Shown here one piece after another: positions 31,757 to 39,733 of a stretch of DNA of 39,733 nucleotides. The stretch covers positions 1 through 39,733 of the forward strand of contig NZ_FNRK01000023.1 in assembly GCF_900107815.1 (NCBI RefSeq), written 5' to 3'. This DNA comes from Eubacterium aggregans. GTDB taxonomy: Bacteria; Bacillota; Clostridia; Eubacteriales; Eubacteriaceae. Position numbers and translations under genes: made by a program. Positions within the stretch are counted from its first letter, which is position 1; each line of letters opens with the position of its first letter. The notes beneath the pieces are model-generated. The model was not told the DNA's origin. It worked only from the letters and a program-made list of their open reading frames with translations, and did no database searches.

Positions 31757-32586
31757 CCCAATCAAGTAAAATACAGGCTAAGGTATTAAAGGGTCTGGTT
31801 TGGTTTGGTGCCATCATGACCATTGGCATTCTGGCCTTTCTGGTATTATACATCCTAATTATGGGGGTTCCCAATCTCTCTTTGGATTTATTTGCTTTTA
31901 AGTATACCACCGAGAATGTTTCCCTCTTCCCGGCCCTGGTCAATACCATTATCATGATTGCCGTTACCCTGATTATCGCCGTTCCCCTTGGAATTGGCTC
32001 TGCCATCTTCTTAGAAGAATATGCCAAACGTGGCAATCCCCTGGTCAAGCTTGTGGCCATTACCACAGAAACCCTCTCGGGTATTCCCTCCATCGTCTAT
32101 GGAATCTTTGGGATGCTCTTCTTTGTCACAACCCTGGGCTGGGGCTATTCCATGCTGGCGGGGTCTTGTACCCTGGCTATTATGATTTTGCCCCTGATTA
32201 TGCGTACCACCCAAGAAGCTTTAAAAGCCGTGCCGGACACTTACCGGGAGGGGAGCTTTGGCCTGGGAGCCGGACGGCTGCGGACCGTATTTCGTATTAT
32301 CTTACCGGCCGCCTCTCCGGGGATCTTTGCCGGAATCGTGTTGGCCGTCGGTCGAATCGTTGGGGAAACCGCAGCGCTGATTTACACAGCGGGTACCGTG
32401 GCCCAGATCCCCCCGAACCTCATGGGCTCTGGACGGACCCTGGCCATCCATATGTATGCGCTATGGAGCGAAGGGCTAAACACCGGACAATCCTATGCAA
32501 CGGCAGTGGTGCTCCTCGTCATCGTCATCCTGCTGAATTTACTATCAGAGAAAATCGCTCAAAAAATCGCCAGTGGCGGTAACTAA
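31753..32586 (+). CDS. pstA: Phosphate ABC transporter permease PstA
   Basis: The 277-residue second permease subunit, six membrane segments. Diagnostic stretches are LFPALVNTIIMIAVTLIIAV, ETLSGIPSIVYGIFGMLFFV, the EAA loop YREGSFGLGAGRLRTVFRII, and GRIVGETAALIYTAGT. The ATG overlaps the pstC stop (ATGA-type), so the pair is made in equal amounts. pstB starts 12 bases after its stop. Confidence 0.95.
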   Translation: MTQSSKIQAKVLKGLVWFGAIMTIGILAFLVLYILIMGVPNLSLDLFAFKYTTENVSLFPALVNTIIMIAVTLIIAVPLGIGSAIFLEEYAKRGNPLVKLVAITTETLSGIPSIVYGIFGMLFFVTTLGWGYSMLAGSCTLAIMILPLIMRTTQEALKAVPDTYREGSFGLGAGRLRTVFRIILPAASPGIFAGIVLAVGRIVGETAALIYTAGTVAQIPPNLMGSGRTLAIHMYALWSEGLNTGQSYATAVVLLVIVILLNLLSEKIAQKIASGGN

Positions 32587-32598
32587 TTGGAGAAAAAT

Positions 32599-33348
32599 AT
32601 GGATAAAATCGTAACCCAAAACCTCAATTTATTTTACGGTGATTTCCACGCCTTAAAGGATATTAACCTGCAGCTTCCGGAAAATCAAATCACCGCCTTA
32701 ATCGGCCCGTCGGGCTGTGGAAAATCAACCTACTTGAAAACCCTCAACCGGATGAACGATCTGATCGAGGGGTGTAAGATCACCGGGGACATTACCCTAG
32801 ACGGTGAGGATATTTATAAGGGGATGGATGTCAACCTCCTGCGCAAGCGGGTGGGGATGGTCTTTCAAAAGCCCAATCCCTTCCCCATGAGTGTCTATGA
32901 TAACATCGCCTATGGACCCCGAACCCATGGCATCAAAAACAAAGCGCAGCTCGACGATATTGTGGAAAAATCCCTTCGAGGGGCTGCCATTTGGGGTGAG
33001 CTTAAAGACCGCCTTAAGAAAAGCGCCCTGGGTTTATCTGGTGGCCAACAGCAGCGGCTTTGCATTGCCAGGGCCTTAGCCGTGGAACCGGAGGTCCTTC
33101 TCATGGATGAACCGACCTCGGCACTTGACCCTATTTCAACAGCAAAGATTGAAGACCTTGCCATTGAACTGAAAGAAAAGTATACTATCATTATCGTCAC
33201 CCACTCCATGCAGCAGGCTACTCGGATTTCAGACCGTACCGCCTTCTTCCTGCTCGGAGAGGTGATCGAGTATAACGAGACGGAGGTTCTCTTCTCCACC
33301 CCCGTTCATAAGAAAACCGAAGATTATATTACAGGGAGGTTCGGATGA
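32599..33348 (+). CDS. pstB: Phosphate ABC transporter ATPase PstB
   Basis: A 249-residue ATPase. Walker [11 protein letters not shown]-loop [20 protein letters not shown] (the PstB-specific KPNPFPMS), signature LSGGQQQR, Walker [13 protein letters not shown] and the H-loop [10 protein letters not shown] are all present. ATG 32599 is used because GGAG lies 6 bases before it; the in-frame TTG at 32587 is part of that site. Its stop overlaps the phoU start. Confidence 0.96.
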   Translation: MDKIVTQNLNLFYGDFHALKDINLQLPENQITALIGPSGCGKSTYLKTLNRMNDLIEGCKITGDITLDGEDIYKGMDVNLLRKRVGMVFQKPNPFPMSVYDNIAYGPRTHGIKNKAQLDDIVEKSLRGAAIWGELKDRLKKSALGLSGGQQQRLCIARALAVEPEVLLMDEPTSALDPISTAKIEDLAIELKEKYTIIIVTHSMQQATRISDRTAFFLLGEVIEYNETEVLFSTPVHKKTEDYITGRFG

Positions 33349-34013
33349 TGCGTAATCGATTTGATGAACAATTAGAAAAACTAAACAATGATTTAATTAC
33401 CATGGGTAGCCTGTGTGAAACGGCCATTGCCCGGGCCTGCAAGGCCCTTACTAAAAACGATGCCGCCATGGCCAAGGAAGCCATCCTTGCCGATGATGAA
33501 ATCGACCAGATGGAACAGGATATTGAAGACCTCTGCCTTCGACTCCTCCTCCAGCAACAGCCTGTTGCCAGGGATCTGCGTCTGATTTCCTCCGCCCTTA
33601 AAATGATTACCGATATGGAACGCATCGGTGACCAGGCTGCAGATATTGCTGAAATCGTCAGCTCCTCTAACCTCAGCCACTATGCAGAAATTATCCCCAT
33701 TCCAGAGATGGCTAAAGCGACCATTGCCATGGTAACCGATAGTATTGACGCCTATGTCAAACGGGATTTAGAAATGGCCAAAGGTGTCCTTATTGCAGAT
33801 GATGTGGTGGACTCCTATTTCATCAAAATTCGGGATGACCTCATTGAACTTATCGCAGGAAATAAAACCATGGGAGCCCAGGCCTTGGATATTCTTATGA
33901 TTGTCAAATACTTAGAACGTATTGGTGACCATGCCACTAATATTGCTGGGTGGGTGGTCTTTTCCATCACTGGCGAACATGGAGAGGTCCCCATTGCCAC
34001 CGAGAGGTCCTAA
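33345..34013 (+). CDS. phoU: Phosphate signalling protein PhoU
   Basis: A 222-residue, all-helical protein made of two three-helix bundles. It has [20 protein letters not shown] at the start and two copies of the metal-binding E/DxxxD motif: [19 protein letters not shown], and later [20 protein letters not shown]. PhoU links Pst transport state to the PhoR kinase and represses the regulon when phosphate is plentiful. It starts inside the pstB stop (ATGA) with GGGAGG 5 bases upstream. The response regulator follows after 2 bases. Confidence 0.95.
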   Translation: MMRNRFDEQLEKLNNDLITMGSLCETAIARACKALTKNDAAMAKEAILADDEIDQMEQDIEDLCLRLLLQQQPVARDLRLISSALKMITDMERIGDQAADIAEIVSSSNLSHYAEIIPIPEMAKATIAMVTDSIDAYVKRDLEMAKGVLIADDVVDSYFIKIRDDLIELIAGNKTMGAQALDILMIVKYLERIGDHATNIAGWVVFSITGEHGEVPIATERS

Positions 34014-34015
34014 CC

Positions 34016-34690
34016 ATGATTTATATTGTGGAGGATGATGCCGGTATCCGCGAACTGGTAATGTATACCCTGCAAAATTCCGGCTATAGGGTCTGTGGCT
34101 TCGAACAAGGTGACGGACTGTTTTCCACCTTGTCCGATCCTTTTCCTGAGCTCATCCTGTTGGATATCATGCTCCCTGGTGAAGATGGTATCCAAATTCT
34201 TAAAAAATTACGACAAGACGAACGGACAAAGGCAATCCCGATTATCATGCTCACAGCAAAAAGCGCTGAGTACGATAAGGTCATCGGCTTAGACAATGGT
34301 GCCGACGACTATGTGACCAAGCCCTTTGGTATGATGGAGTTGCTCTCCCGTATTAAAGCGGTGCTTCGCAGAAGCACCCCCCAGCCGGAAAGCCAGATTC
34401 TCTCCTATAAAAACATCCTCATTGACGAACGGGCCCACCAAGCGACTGTAGACGGTACCCCCGTGGATCTGACACTAAAAGAATACAATCTTCTTAACCT
34501 GCTGATGCATAATATCGGCACGGTACTCACCCGGGATATGCTCCTTTCTAAAATATGGGGCTACGATTTTGACGGTGAAACCCGTACGGTGGATGTCCAT
34601 ATCCGGACACTGAGACAGAAATTAGGCGAGGAGCACCCCATCATCGAAACCGTTCGTGGCGTCGGCTACCGCATAGGAGGCCACACATGA
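34016..34690 (+). CDS. Phosphate-type response regulator, OmpR/PhoB family
   Basis: A 224-residue DNA-binding regulator. The receiver domain has acidic pair EDD (6-8), phospho-acceptor Asp 50 (ELILLDIMLPGEDG), Thr (IIMLTAKS) and Lys (YVTKPF). The winged-helix output domain holds LTLKEYNLLNLLMHNIGTVL, WGYDFDGETRTVDVHIRTLR and a final ETVRGVGYRI. ATG 34016 follows GAGAGG by 8 bases; an upstream in-frame ATG at 33950 lies inside phoU. Its place between phoU and the kinase marks it as PhoB/PhoP. It overlaps the kinase gene by 4 bases. Confidence 0.94.
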   Translation: MIYIVEDDAGIRELVMYTLQNSGYRVCGFEQGDGLFSTLSDPFPELILLDIMLPGEDGIQILKKLRQDERTKAIPIIMLTAKSAEYDKVIGLDNGADDYVTKPFGMMELLSRIKAVLRRSTPQPESQILSYKNILIDERAHQATVDGTPVDLTLKEYNLLNLLMHNIGTVLTRDMLLSKIWGYDFDGETRTVDVHIRTLRQKLGEEHPIIETVRGVGYRIGGHT

Positions 34691-36339
34691 AAAAACGAAT
34701 CTCCGGCAGTATCTTCTTTACTGCTCTGTTAACCTTAATCTTAACCTCTGGGCTCATCATCCCAGTTTTATACAGCAGCTTTGTTAGTGAAACCCGCCAA
34801 GCTTTAGAAACCGAGTCGGGCTACCTGGTACAGGCTATGAAAACCCTGGATGATGTCACCTATTTAAAAAGCGTAGGCAAAGACAGCAACACTCGCCTTA
34901 CCCTGATTTCTCCAGACGGTACTGTTCTCTACGACAGCAATGCCTTTGAGAGCCAAATGGAAAACCATGGCAACCGACCAGAGGTCGAAGCGGCCCTGGA
35001 AACGGGAAAGGGCTCCGACAGCCGTTTGTCAAAAACCCTGGATGAATCCACCTATTATTATGCCACGAAACTGGACAGTGGCAATATTCTTCGGCTGGCC
35101 ATCACCACCCGGAGTACCCTTGGTGTCTTTGGAAGCTCGGCATCCCTCTTAGCATTCCTGCTGGTGGCTGTGATGATCGCTGCCCTTTGGGTTGGCCATT
35201 CTATCAGCAAAGCCATCCTCATGCCCATTAACCATCTGGACCTCGACCATCCTTTGGAGAACGACACCTACGAGGAGCTTTCACCCCTTTTGCTGCGGCT
35301 GGACCGCCAGCGGCAGCGGATTAATGAACAAATGCAGGCCCTTTCAGACAAGCAGCGAGAATTCGATCAAATTACTGAAAGTATGGGGGATGGCCTGGCT
35401 ATCTTCGGCAGCAACGGCCATGTTCTTTCCCTCAATCGCAGTGCCAAGGCCTTCTTTGAAGGCGGAATTTACAATGGCACTTACTTGGAGCTCTGTCGGG
35501 AAAATCCCTTTGTTAGTCTTATTGAAACAGTCCTCCAGGGCGAAAAGGCCAATATCCGCATGAAGCGAAACAACCGCTTCTATGAGCTGTCCGCCAGTCC
35601 GGTGGATGCCGGGGATGGCAGCCATGCGGTGGTTCTGTTCATCGCCGATGTCACCGAACGGGAAAACATTGAAAAGATGCGCCGAGAATTTTCTGCCAAT
35701 GTATCCCACGAGCTGAAAACCCCACTCACTTCTATTCTAGGCTATTCTGAAATTATGGAAAGTGGCCTGGCCAAGCCCGAGGATATTAATCGTTTTGCTG
35801 GCCAAATTCATTTTGAAGCCAGCCGTCTCCTCACCCTGATTCAAGACATCATCCGACTATCCAGCCTGGATGAATCCGATATGAGTGAAGCCTTTGAACC
35901 CATCGATCTTTACCAATTGTGTAAAAACGTCCGGGATAGCCTCCAAAAGAAAGCCGATAAGCACCATGTCGCCCTTACCCTTACGGGGGCACCAGTTACC
36001 ATTAATGGGATTGCGCCAACCCTCTACGAAATGGTCTTTAACCTCTGCGACAATGCCATTGCCTACAACCAGGATGGTGGCACAGTGGAAATCCACGTTG
36101 GCATGGATTATAACCATCCCGTCATTTGGGTTAAGGATACTGGCATTGGTATCCCCGAAGAGCATTTGGCCCGGATTTTCGAACGCTTCTATCGGGTGGA
36201 TAAAAGCCATTCCAAGGAAACCGGCGGAACGGGTCTGGGGCTTTCTATTGTCAAACACGGCGCTATGATCCACCACGCTGAGGTTGAGGTAGACAGTACC
36301 CCAGGTGAAGGCAGTACCTTTACGATTACCTTCAGCTAA
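34687..36339 (+). CDS. Phosphate-type sensor histidine kinase (PhoR-like)
   Basis: A 550-residue membrane kinase. Helix 1 is about 9-30 and helix 2 about 150-170, flanking a 120-residue extracellular sensor (TRLTLISPDGTVLYDSN). No clear HAMP is visible, then a PAS domain at about 225-325 (ESMGDGLAIFGSNGHVLSLN). HisKA has FSANVSHELKTPLTSILGYS with His 341. HATPase boxes are N (FNLCDNAIAYN), G1 (VKDTGIGIPEE), F (RIFERFYRVDK) and G2 (GGTGLGLSIVKHG). With the adjacent regulator and phoU it forms the phosphate starvation switch. It is the last gene before the terminator at 36344. Confidence 0.94.
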   Translation: MKKRISGSIFFTALLTLILTSGLIIPVLYSSFVSETRQALETESGYLVQAMKTLDDVTYLKSVGKDSNTRLTLISPDGTVLYDSNAFESQMENHGNRPEVEAALETGKGSDSRLSKTLDESTYYYATKLDSGNILRLAITTRSTLGVFGSSASLLAFLLVAVMIAALWVGHSISKAILMPINHLDLDHPLENDTYEELSPLLLRLDRQRQRINEQMQALSDKQREFDQITESMGDGLAIFGSNGHVLSLNRSAKAFFEGGIYNGTYLELCRENPFVSLIETVLQGEKANIRMKRNNRFYELSASPVDAGDGSHAVVLFIADVTERENIEKMRREFSANVSHELKTPLTSILGYSEIMESGLAKPEDINRFAGQIHFEASRLLTLIQDIIRLSSLDESDMSEAFEPIDLYQLCKNVRDSLQKKADKHHVALTLTGAPVTINGIAPTLYEMVFNLCDNAIAYNQDGGTVEIHVGMDYNHPVIWVKDTGIGIPEEHLARIFERFYRVDKSHSKETGGTGLGLSIVKHGAMIHHAEVEVDSTPGEGSTFTITFS

Positions 36340-36343
36340 AAGA

Positions 36344-36383
36344 AAAAATGCCATGGCACCTTTTAGGATGCCATGGCATTTTT
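36344..36383 (+). terminator. Intrinsic terminator of the pst-pho operon
   Basis: A perfect 15-bp stem AAAAATGCCATGGCA/TGCCATGGCATTTTT with a 10-base loop, 5 bases after the kinase stop; the T-run continues TTTTTCATTT. Confidence 0.93.
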
Positions 36384-36589
36384 CATTTCACCTTATTTGT
36401 AGCCGGAATGCTGTTTGCTCTTTTATTCTAAGTGACCTTTAGATAAATTACAAGATGTGGCAGGTTTTGTGGGCAGGGTTTCCACATTTACCTGAAATTT
36501 TTAATGACCAGGCCGTACCATTGTGCTAAAATACAACTCATAAGAATGGAAATGAAAGGAAAATAAATTATGAGTCTATTTGCCAATTT

Positions 36590-37876
36590 TTGCAGCTCAA
36601 CCCAGCGGAGACCATGGCTCTCATTGATGCCTATTATGCCACCCTCCATGGCGAGGTCTGTTATGCCCAGCATCAAAGTATTCTCTCCTTTATTAACTCC
36701 TTTAATCGATCGACCACGCCCCTTGACTGTCCCTGGTCCCCCAGCGTCTCCATGGTGACTGATGAGTGTCAGTTCACCACGCTGGACACCCCGACGGCAC
36801 TCACTGCAGCGCTCTTTCGTGTCGTTTCCGAATCCGTAAAAATAGAGGACGGTAGTCTGGAGCTGGTAACCCAGCCCGATTGTACCAGTCTATATAACAT
36901 CATCGATCAGCTGGATATCCACAGGAAACTTTTAATGACCCATTTAATCTGCCTGGACAATACCAATGGCAGTGCCTCATCCTCAACCTACAATATCAAT
37001 TGTTTGAAACAATCCCTGGCATTACTGTCCCGTCACCGCGGCTATCGAGCCTTTTACTACTACGATGATGTCCCGGCCCATTTCAGCCCCTACACCCTCT
37101 ATCCCTGCTTAGTCCTTGGCCGCCAGGGTGCTGTTTTATTCGATGCCCAATGCACCTCTGGATTTTTCATCCAAACCCAGGATGCCCTCAACCAGCTCCG
37201 GGCCTACACCCAGCGTCTAAAGGGACACTGTATCCCGATGTACCAGCAGTGCTACGATATTATAGAAGAAATGGCGGTTTATTCCAATATCCTCAATGAA
37301 CCTTGCTGTGTCATTGAAGCAATACCCTGCATCTTACCCTTTGTAACAGAAGATATCCTAGAGCGCACCATTTGCAATCCCTTCCCCCAGCGGGAGGCCC
37401 TTATCCAATTGTTTTTAGATTACACCGGTAAGCAGCGGGAAAAGGTTCTTAAAACCAACTCCTTGTTAACCAGCTTCACCCCCCAGGGGTTGGATTATTT
37501 TGTGGAAACCGGCCGAACGCCAGAGATCCCCGATGATTTTTATCAGCCCCTCCCCCCTGCAGACCGCCGCTATCTTCTGGAGCAGGTCCTCATTCAGGTA
37601 AAAACGGGGCGTTCCCGGATTCTAAAGATAGATAAGGTCCATCTTGATCCAAACCTTGTTATCACCACCATGGAGCATCATTTGCTCATGACCTTTCATT
37701 CCAATATTCCTGGGGATAAATCCATTGTGACAGCTTATTTGGATGAGCCCCATCTCGCCCAGGCCTTTGCTACTTTCTGGGAAAACTTAGAGGACTACCA
37801 CTGCCTTTACGATCTTCCAGAATCCATCGCCATGGTTGAAGAACGAATTGCACGGCTAAAGTCAAGCATCCTGTAA
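36590..37876 (+). CDS. Unknown 428-residue protein, start disturbed by an apparent frameshift
   Basis: I do not recognise this protein. It is soluble and has many Cys and His (HSPYTLYPCLVLGRQG-like segments, CIPMYQQCYDIIEEMAVY, CCVIEAIPCILPF), with an alpha/beta mix and no membrane helix. The frame opens at TTG 36590, which has no ribosome site. Twenty bases upstream an ATG at 36570 has AAAGGA at good spacing but lies in another frame. One extra T in the five-T run at 36587-36591 would join them into MSLFANFLQLNPAETMALID. ATG 36614 is the first in-frame ATG. A candidate promoter (extended -10 TGCTAAAAT near 36530) lies upstream. It converges with the pentapeptide gene, 8 bases apart, with no terminator between. 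Confidence 0.7.
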   Translation: MQLNPAETMALIDAYYATLHGEVCYAQHQSILSFINSFNRSTTPLDCPWSPSVSMVTDECQFTTLDTPTALTAALFRVVSESVKIEDGSLELVTQPDCTSLYNIIDQLDIHRKLLMTHLICLDNTNGSASSSTYNINCLKQSLALLSRHRGYRAFYYYDDVPAHFSPYTLYPCLVLGRQGAVLFDAQCTSGFFIQTQDALNQLRAYTQRLKGHCIPMYQQCYDIIEEMAVYSNILNEPCCVIEAIPCILPFVTEDILERTICNPFPQREALIQLFLDYTGKQREKVLKTNSLLTSFTPQGLDYFVETGRTPEIPDDFYQPLPPADRRYLLEQVLIQVKTGRSRILKIDKVHLDPNLVITTMEHHLLMTFHSNIPGDKSIVTAYLDEPHLAQAFATFWENLEDYHCLYDLPESIAMVEERIARLKSSIL

Positions 37877-37884
37877 GGAGATGG

Positions 37885-38538
37885 TCACACGACCTCAATC
37901 CCCAAGAGACGCATCAGCCCCGCCGCCTGGAAGGGATCGAGCCGGGCGCCCCGCAGCTCACCCAGGGTATCTGAAACCTGGATACCCTCGATGGTGCTGC
38001 TTGTTAAATCCAATCCCTTTAATGGCGTTTTAAAAAATGCCGTTTGTGTAAAATCACACGTCAAGGCCTCCAAATCCCTTAGTCGGCTCTGGGTGATAAA
38101 AGCCCCGGTAAAATCCACCTCCTCCCAGTGAGCCCATCGCCACTGGGAGCCATCAAAATCCGTATATTTCATATTATTATCCGCCAATAGGATGTTTTTG
38201 AAAACCCCTTGGCTAAAGCTGCTCCCCAATGCTTTACAGCCCTTCCATTCACATTGGCTAAAGTAGGCATCTTCAAATCGGCTGCCCGAAAAATCGCAAT
38301 TCCGAAAGCTGACATTTTTAAAACTGCTTTTTTTAAAGGAACACTCCAACAGGCGACAATTCTCAAAACGTGCATTTTCAACATTTAATTCTGAAAAATC
38401 CTGTTCCGATCCCAGGATCCCTTTGATCACACAGTCCCCCAGGCATTCTTCCTGGGCAAGAACCTCATCCACCCGCTTTTTAAAATCGATCAGTACCTCC
38501 AAATCATCCCTTAGGTCCACGGCTTCAATTTTTTTCAT
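37885..38538 (-). CDS. Pentapeptide-repeat protein
   Basis: A 217-residue protein. Residues about 45-190 follow the A(D/N)LxX-type pentapeptide repeat, giving a right-handed quadrilateral beta-helix: FSELNVENARFENCRLLECS, FKKSSFKNVSFRNCDFSGSR, FEDAYFSQCEW, and later TDFDGSQWRWAHWEEVDFTG. The helix is interrupted around residue 110-125. A helical N-terminus (1-35) and a C-terminal tail (DPFQAAGLMRLLGIEV) flank it. The fold resembles Qnr/MfpA-type DNA mimics and many of unknown function; the tail is similar to that of pentapeptide proteins with the (D)P-Q-A-L ending. No resistance role can be claimed. GGGAGGAG precedes the ATG; the promoter is at 38566-38594. Confidence 0.9.
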   Translation of the reverse strand: MKKIEAVDLRDDLEVLIDFKKRVDEVLAQEECLGDCVIKGILGSEQDFSELNVENARFENCRLLECSFKKSSFKNVSFRNCDFSGSRFEDAYFSQCEWKGCKALGSSFSQGVFKNILLADNNMKYTDFDGSQWRWAHWEEVDFTGAFITQSRLRDLEALTCDFTQTAFFKTPLKGLDLTSSTIEGIQVSDTLGELRGARLDPFQAAGLMRLLGIEVV

Positions 38539-38565
38539 GGTCGCTCCTCCCTCTTCGTGTCCTTT

Positions 38566-38594
38566 ATTCTACGGCTTATCCCTCCTACGGTCAA
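38566..38594 (-). promoter_or_regulatory. Promoter of the pentapeptide-repeat gene
   Basis: Minus-strand TTGACC (38589-38594), 17-base spacer, TAGAAT (38566-38571). Confidence 0.65.
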
Positions 38595-38664
38595 GGAAAG
38601 CTTAATAAAAACGGTGGACGTTGACAATAACTATGGTCTATCGTATAACTTCGGCTTTGACCGT

Positions 38665-38703
38665 TAAGGAAAAAAGACCATCGAGGGCAAGCCCGACAGT
38701 CTT
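38665..38703 (-). terminator. Intrinsic terminator after the AT-rich gene pair
   Basis: The interrupted stem AAGAC..TCG.GGGC/GCCC.CGA..GTCTT (38674-38703) has a TCTTTTTTCC run on the minus strand. A weaker T-rich run on the other side could also serve the plus strand. Confidence 0.7.
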
Positions 38704-38756
38704 CTTTATTTCAGAATAGGGAGATGTTAATACCCATTTAATGAGCCCCGTGCTTT

Positions 38757-38927
38757 TTAAAGTTTTTTCATAATCTCTTTAAGGAAATACAGAATAGCAC
38801 AAACACTAATCGTGATGGGTAAATCATAAAACAAAGTCGCTGGATAACCAATAATACGAATTACAAAAGTGCCAATGATGGGTATTAGTAATAGTAAGTA
38901 TAGTAAATCGTAATTTTTTTCTTTCAT
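38757..38927 (-). CDS. Small two-helix membrane protein, unknown
   Basis: A 56-residue peptide (from ATG 38927; a TTG at 38945 would add 6 residues) with two hydrophobic helices, LLYLLLLIPIIGTFVIRIIG and DLPITISVCAILYFL, between charged ends. I do not recognise it. Such short membrane partners often accompany secreted proteins of mobile origin, for example immunity proteins, but there is no motif for this. It follows the truncated gene ending at 38942 almost without a gap and shares its AT-rich composition, unlike the rest of the window. Confidence 0.55.
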   Translation of the reverse strand: MKEKNYDLLYLLLLIPIIGTFVIRIIGYPATLFYDLPITISVCAILYFLKEIMKKL

Positions 38928-38941
38928 AGGTATCTCTTTCT

Positions 38942-39391
38942 TCAATCATGATTTTTTAGAACTTTATTGATGACATCCACCCCATTAAAAGGTGATGCGA
39001 AGTCAATGGAAAACGGCCCAAAAGAAAGGGTATAAGCCCAATTTACTGGATTGTGAACATATGTAACAATTACATCTGGTGATCCAAGATTCGAATCTCG
39101 CCTTGCGCATATGCTACCCATGCCAAAAGTTTCTGCAGAATGAATTGGATAAGTTGCTCCATTAAAATCAAGCTTTGATGGATTCGTATAATAACGTTCC
39201 TGACCAAGTGCGGATATAGTAGTAAATGATGGTGTGGTAAGAATGTTCCATCTATTAAAATCAATTAGAAATGAAAAAGAATCATGTGCAGTATCTGGAT
39301 TTAACTGTGGATTGGTCCATTCGTAGTATGGTCTAATATAAGTTCTCAAAAAATTATTACTGACGTGAAATGTGGATACACCAAATTTCAA
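38942..39391 (-). pseudogene. AT-rich gene of unknown function, 5' end cut off by IS3
   Basis: An open frame of about 149 codons runs from the edge of the IS3 element at 39399. It has no ATG near its start (TTG 39391, no ribosome site), and stops occur in frame within the IS. The original start, and any signal peptide, therefore lay beyond the insertion. The remaining C-terminal part is aromatic-rich and beta-like (TYIRPYYEWTNPQLNPDTAH, NWAYTLSFGPFSIDFASPF), which suggests a secreted protein. I do not recognise the family. The region is clearly richer in A+T than its neighbours, suggesting recent acquisition together with the small membrane gene that follows. Confidence 0.6.
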
Positions 39392-39398
39392 ATTGGAG

Positions 39399-39733
39399 TG
39401 TTATCATAAAAGTACAGTCAAAACGACAAGGAAATGATAAAATAAAGAAAACAGAGAGGACTGTACACCCAAATGGCAAAAAAATACACACCCGAATTCA
39501 GAGCAGAGGCTGTCAAGCTATCTCAAGAAATTGGCGCACGGCCAGCATCTGAACGCCTCAACATCAATCTTGATACAATGTATACCTGGATTAGCAAGGC
39601 GAAGCATCATCAAAGCGAAGTTGATGCCTTAATCCAGAAAAAAGGTGGTACGGTCGCCCTGGCCGATGAAAACAATCAACTAAGGCGTAGACTTCGGGAA
39701 CGTGAAGAAGAAATCGAAATTCTTCAGGATGCC
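39399..39733 (+). mobile_element. IS3-family insertion sequence, left end (partial)
   Basis: The left end is placed at 39399 (TGTTATCATAAAAGTACAG), an imperfect inverted match to the right end of the copy at 314-332. The orfA gene begins 74 bases inside. The element continues past the window end. It has the same orientation as the copy at 1-332. Confidence 0.75.
39473..39733 (+). CDS. IS3-family transposase OrfA, N-terminal part
   Basis: The helix-turn-helix subunit that recognises the IS ends: MAKKYTPEFRAEAVKLSQEI, then a recognition helix (ASERLNINLDTMYTWISKA) and a leucine-zipper-like stretch near the end (LADENNQLRRRLREREEEIE). All features are typical of IS3 OrfA (HTH_Tnp_1). 87 codons are visible and the frame is open at the window end. 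OrfB would normally be produced by a -1 frameshift downstream, out of view. GAGAGGA lies about 14 bases before the ATG. Confidence 0.92.
   Translation, partial: MAKKYTPEFRAEAVKLSQEIGARPASERLNINLDTMYTWISKAKHHQSEVDALIQKKGGTVALADENNQLRRRLREREEEIEILQDA

Noticed and set aside
37885-38538. Quinolone resistance (Qnr) gene
   Set aside because: The pentapeptide fold alone does not show this; the repeat is interrupted, and most such proteins have other or unknown roles.
1-39733. CRISPR arrays, tRNA or rRNA genes
   Set aside because: No regularly spaced identical repeats and no cloverleaf or rRNA signatures were noticed in any intergenic stretch. The internal repeats seen are protein-domain repeats.
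1-39733. Composite transposon formed by the two IS3 copies
   Set aside because: 39 kb with intact housekeeping operons such as pst-pho is an unlikely cargo, and neither the outer IS ends nor target duplications are visible; only the observation is kept.

Overview
The window looks like a Gram-positive anaerobe of the class Clostridia, order Eubacteriales. Supporting signs are strong GGAGG ribosome binding sites, GTG and TTG starts chosen by those sites, lipoprotein signals, dual-ATPase ECF transport, a DUF3793 gene and a clostridial-type permuted PstS. Most of it is moderately GC-rich. The last kilobase before the right IS3 element is visibly AT-rich. An Eubacteriaceae-like acetogen or gut bacterium is a guess, not a result.

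Layout. (1) 1-332 and 39399-39733 are the right and left ends of IS3-family elements in the same orientation, and each lies against a truncated gene. (2) 317-2308, minus strand: an IS-truncated DUF3793 gene behind a promoter with two GTTAG/CTAAC palindromes, then a TIM-barrel isomerase-like gene and a zinc-ribbon gene. (3) 2400-23174, minus strand: the centrepiece. A consensus promoter, a divergent cobalamin-riboswitch-like leader and an intrinsic terminator precede a tight seven-gene operon. In transcription order it encodes a membrane-anchored protein with a DUF4430 domain and a prenyltransferase-like alpha barrel (the two halves of intrinsic factor/transcobalamin in reverse order), a DUF4430 lipoprotein, EcfT, a fused EcfA-EcfA ATPase, an S component, a DUF4430 protein ending in a type I dockerin pair, and a 1513-residue surface protein starting with a cohesin-like domain and carrying a PQQ-type propeller. 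Two more surface genes follow, with their own promoter, an unidentified structured leader and a terminator. I read the whole as a corrinoid (B12) capture and import system in which a binding protein may dock onto a surface scaffold by a cohesin-dockerin pair.

(4) 23200-29774, minus strand: a DUF5131 gene, an APC permease, and a P-type ATPase with a small membrane partner. The ATPase lies behind a yybP-ykoY manganese riboswitch, so it is probably a Mn2+ (or Mn2+/Ca2+) exporter. An HsmA-family membrane gene lies beyond. (5) 29960-36383, plus strand: a complete pstSCAB-phoU operon running into a PhoB/PhoR-type two-component system and ending at a strong terminator; its PstS appears circularly permuted. 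(6) 36570-39391: an unknown 428-residue protein with an apparent one-base frameshift at its start, a pentapeptide-repeat protein, and two AT-rich genes, one truncated by the right IS3 copy.

No tRNA, rRNA, CRISPR array or prophage module was seen.
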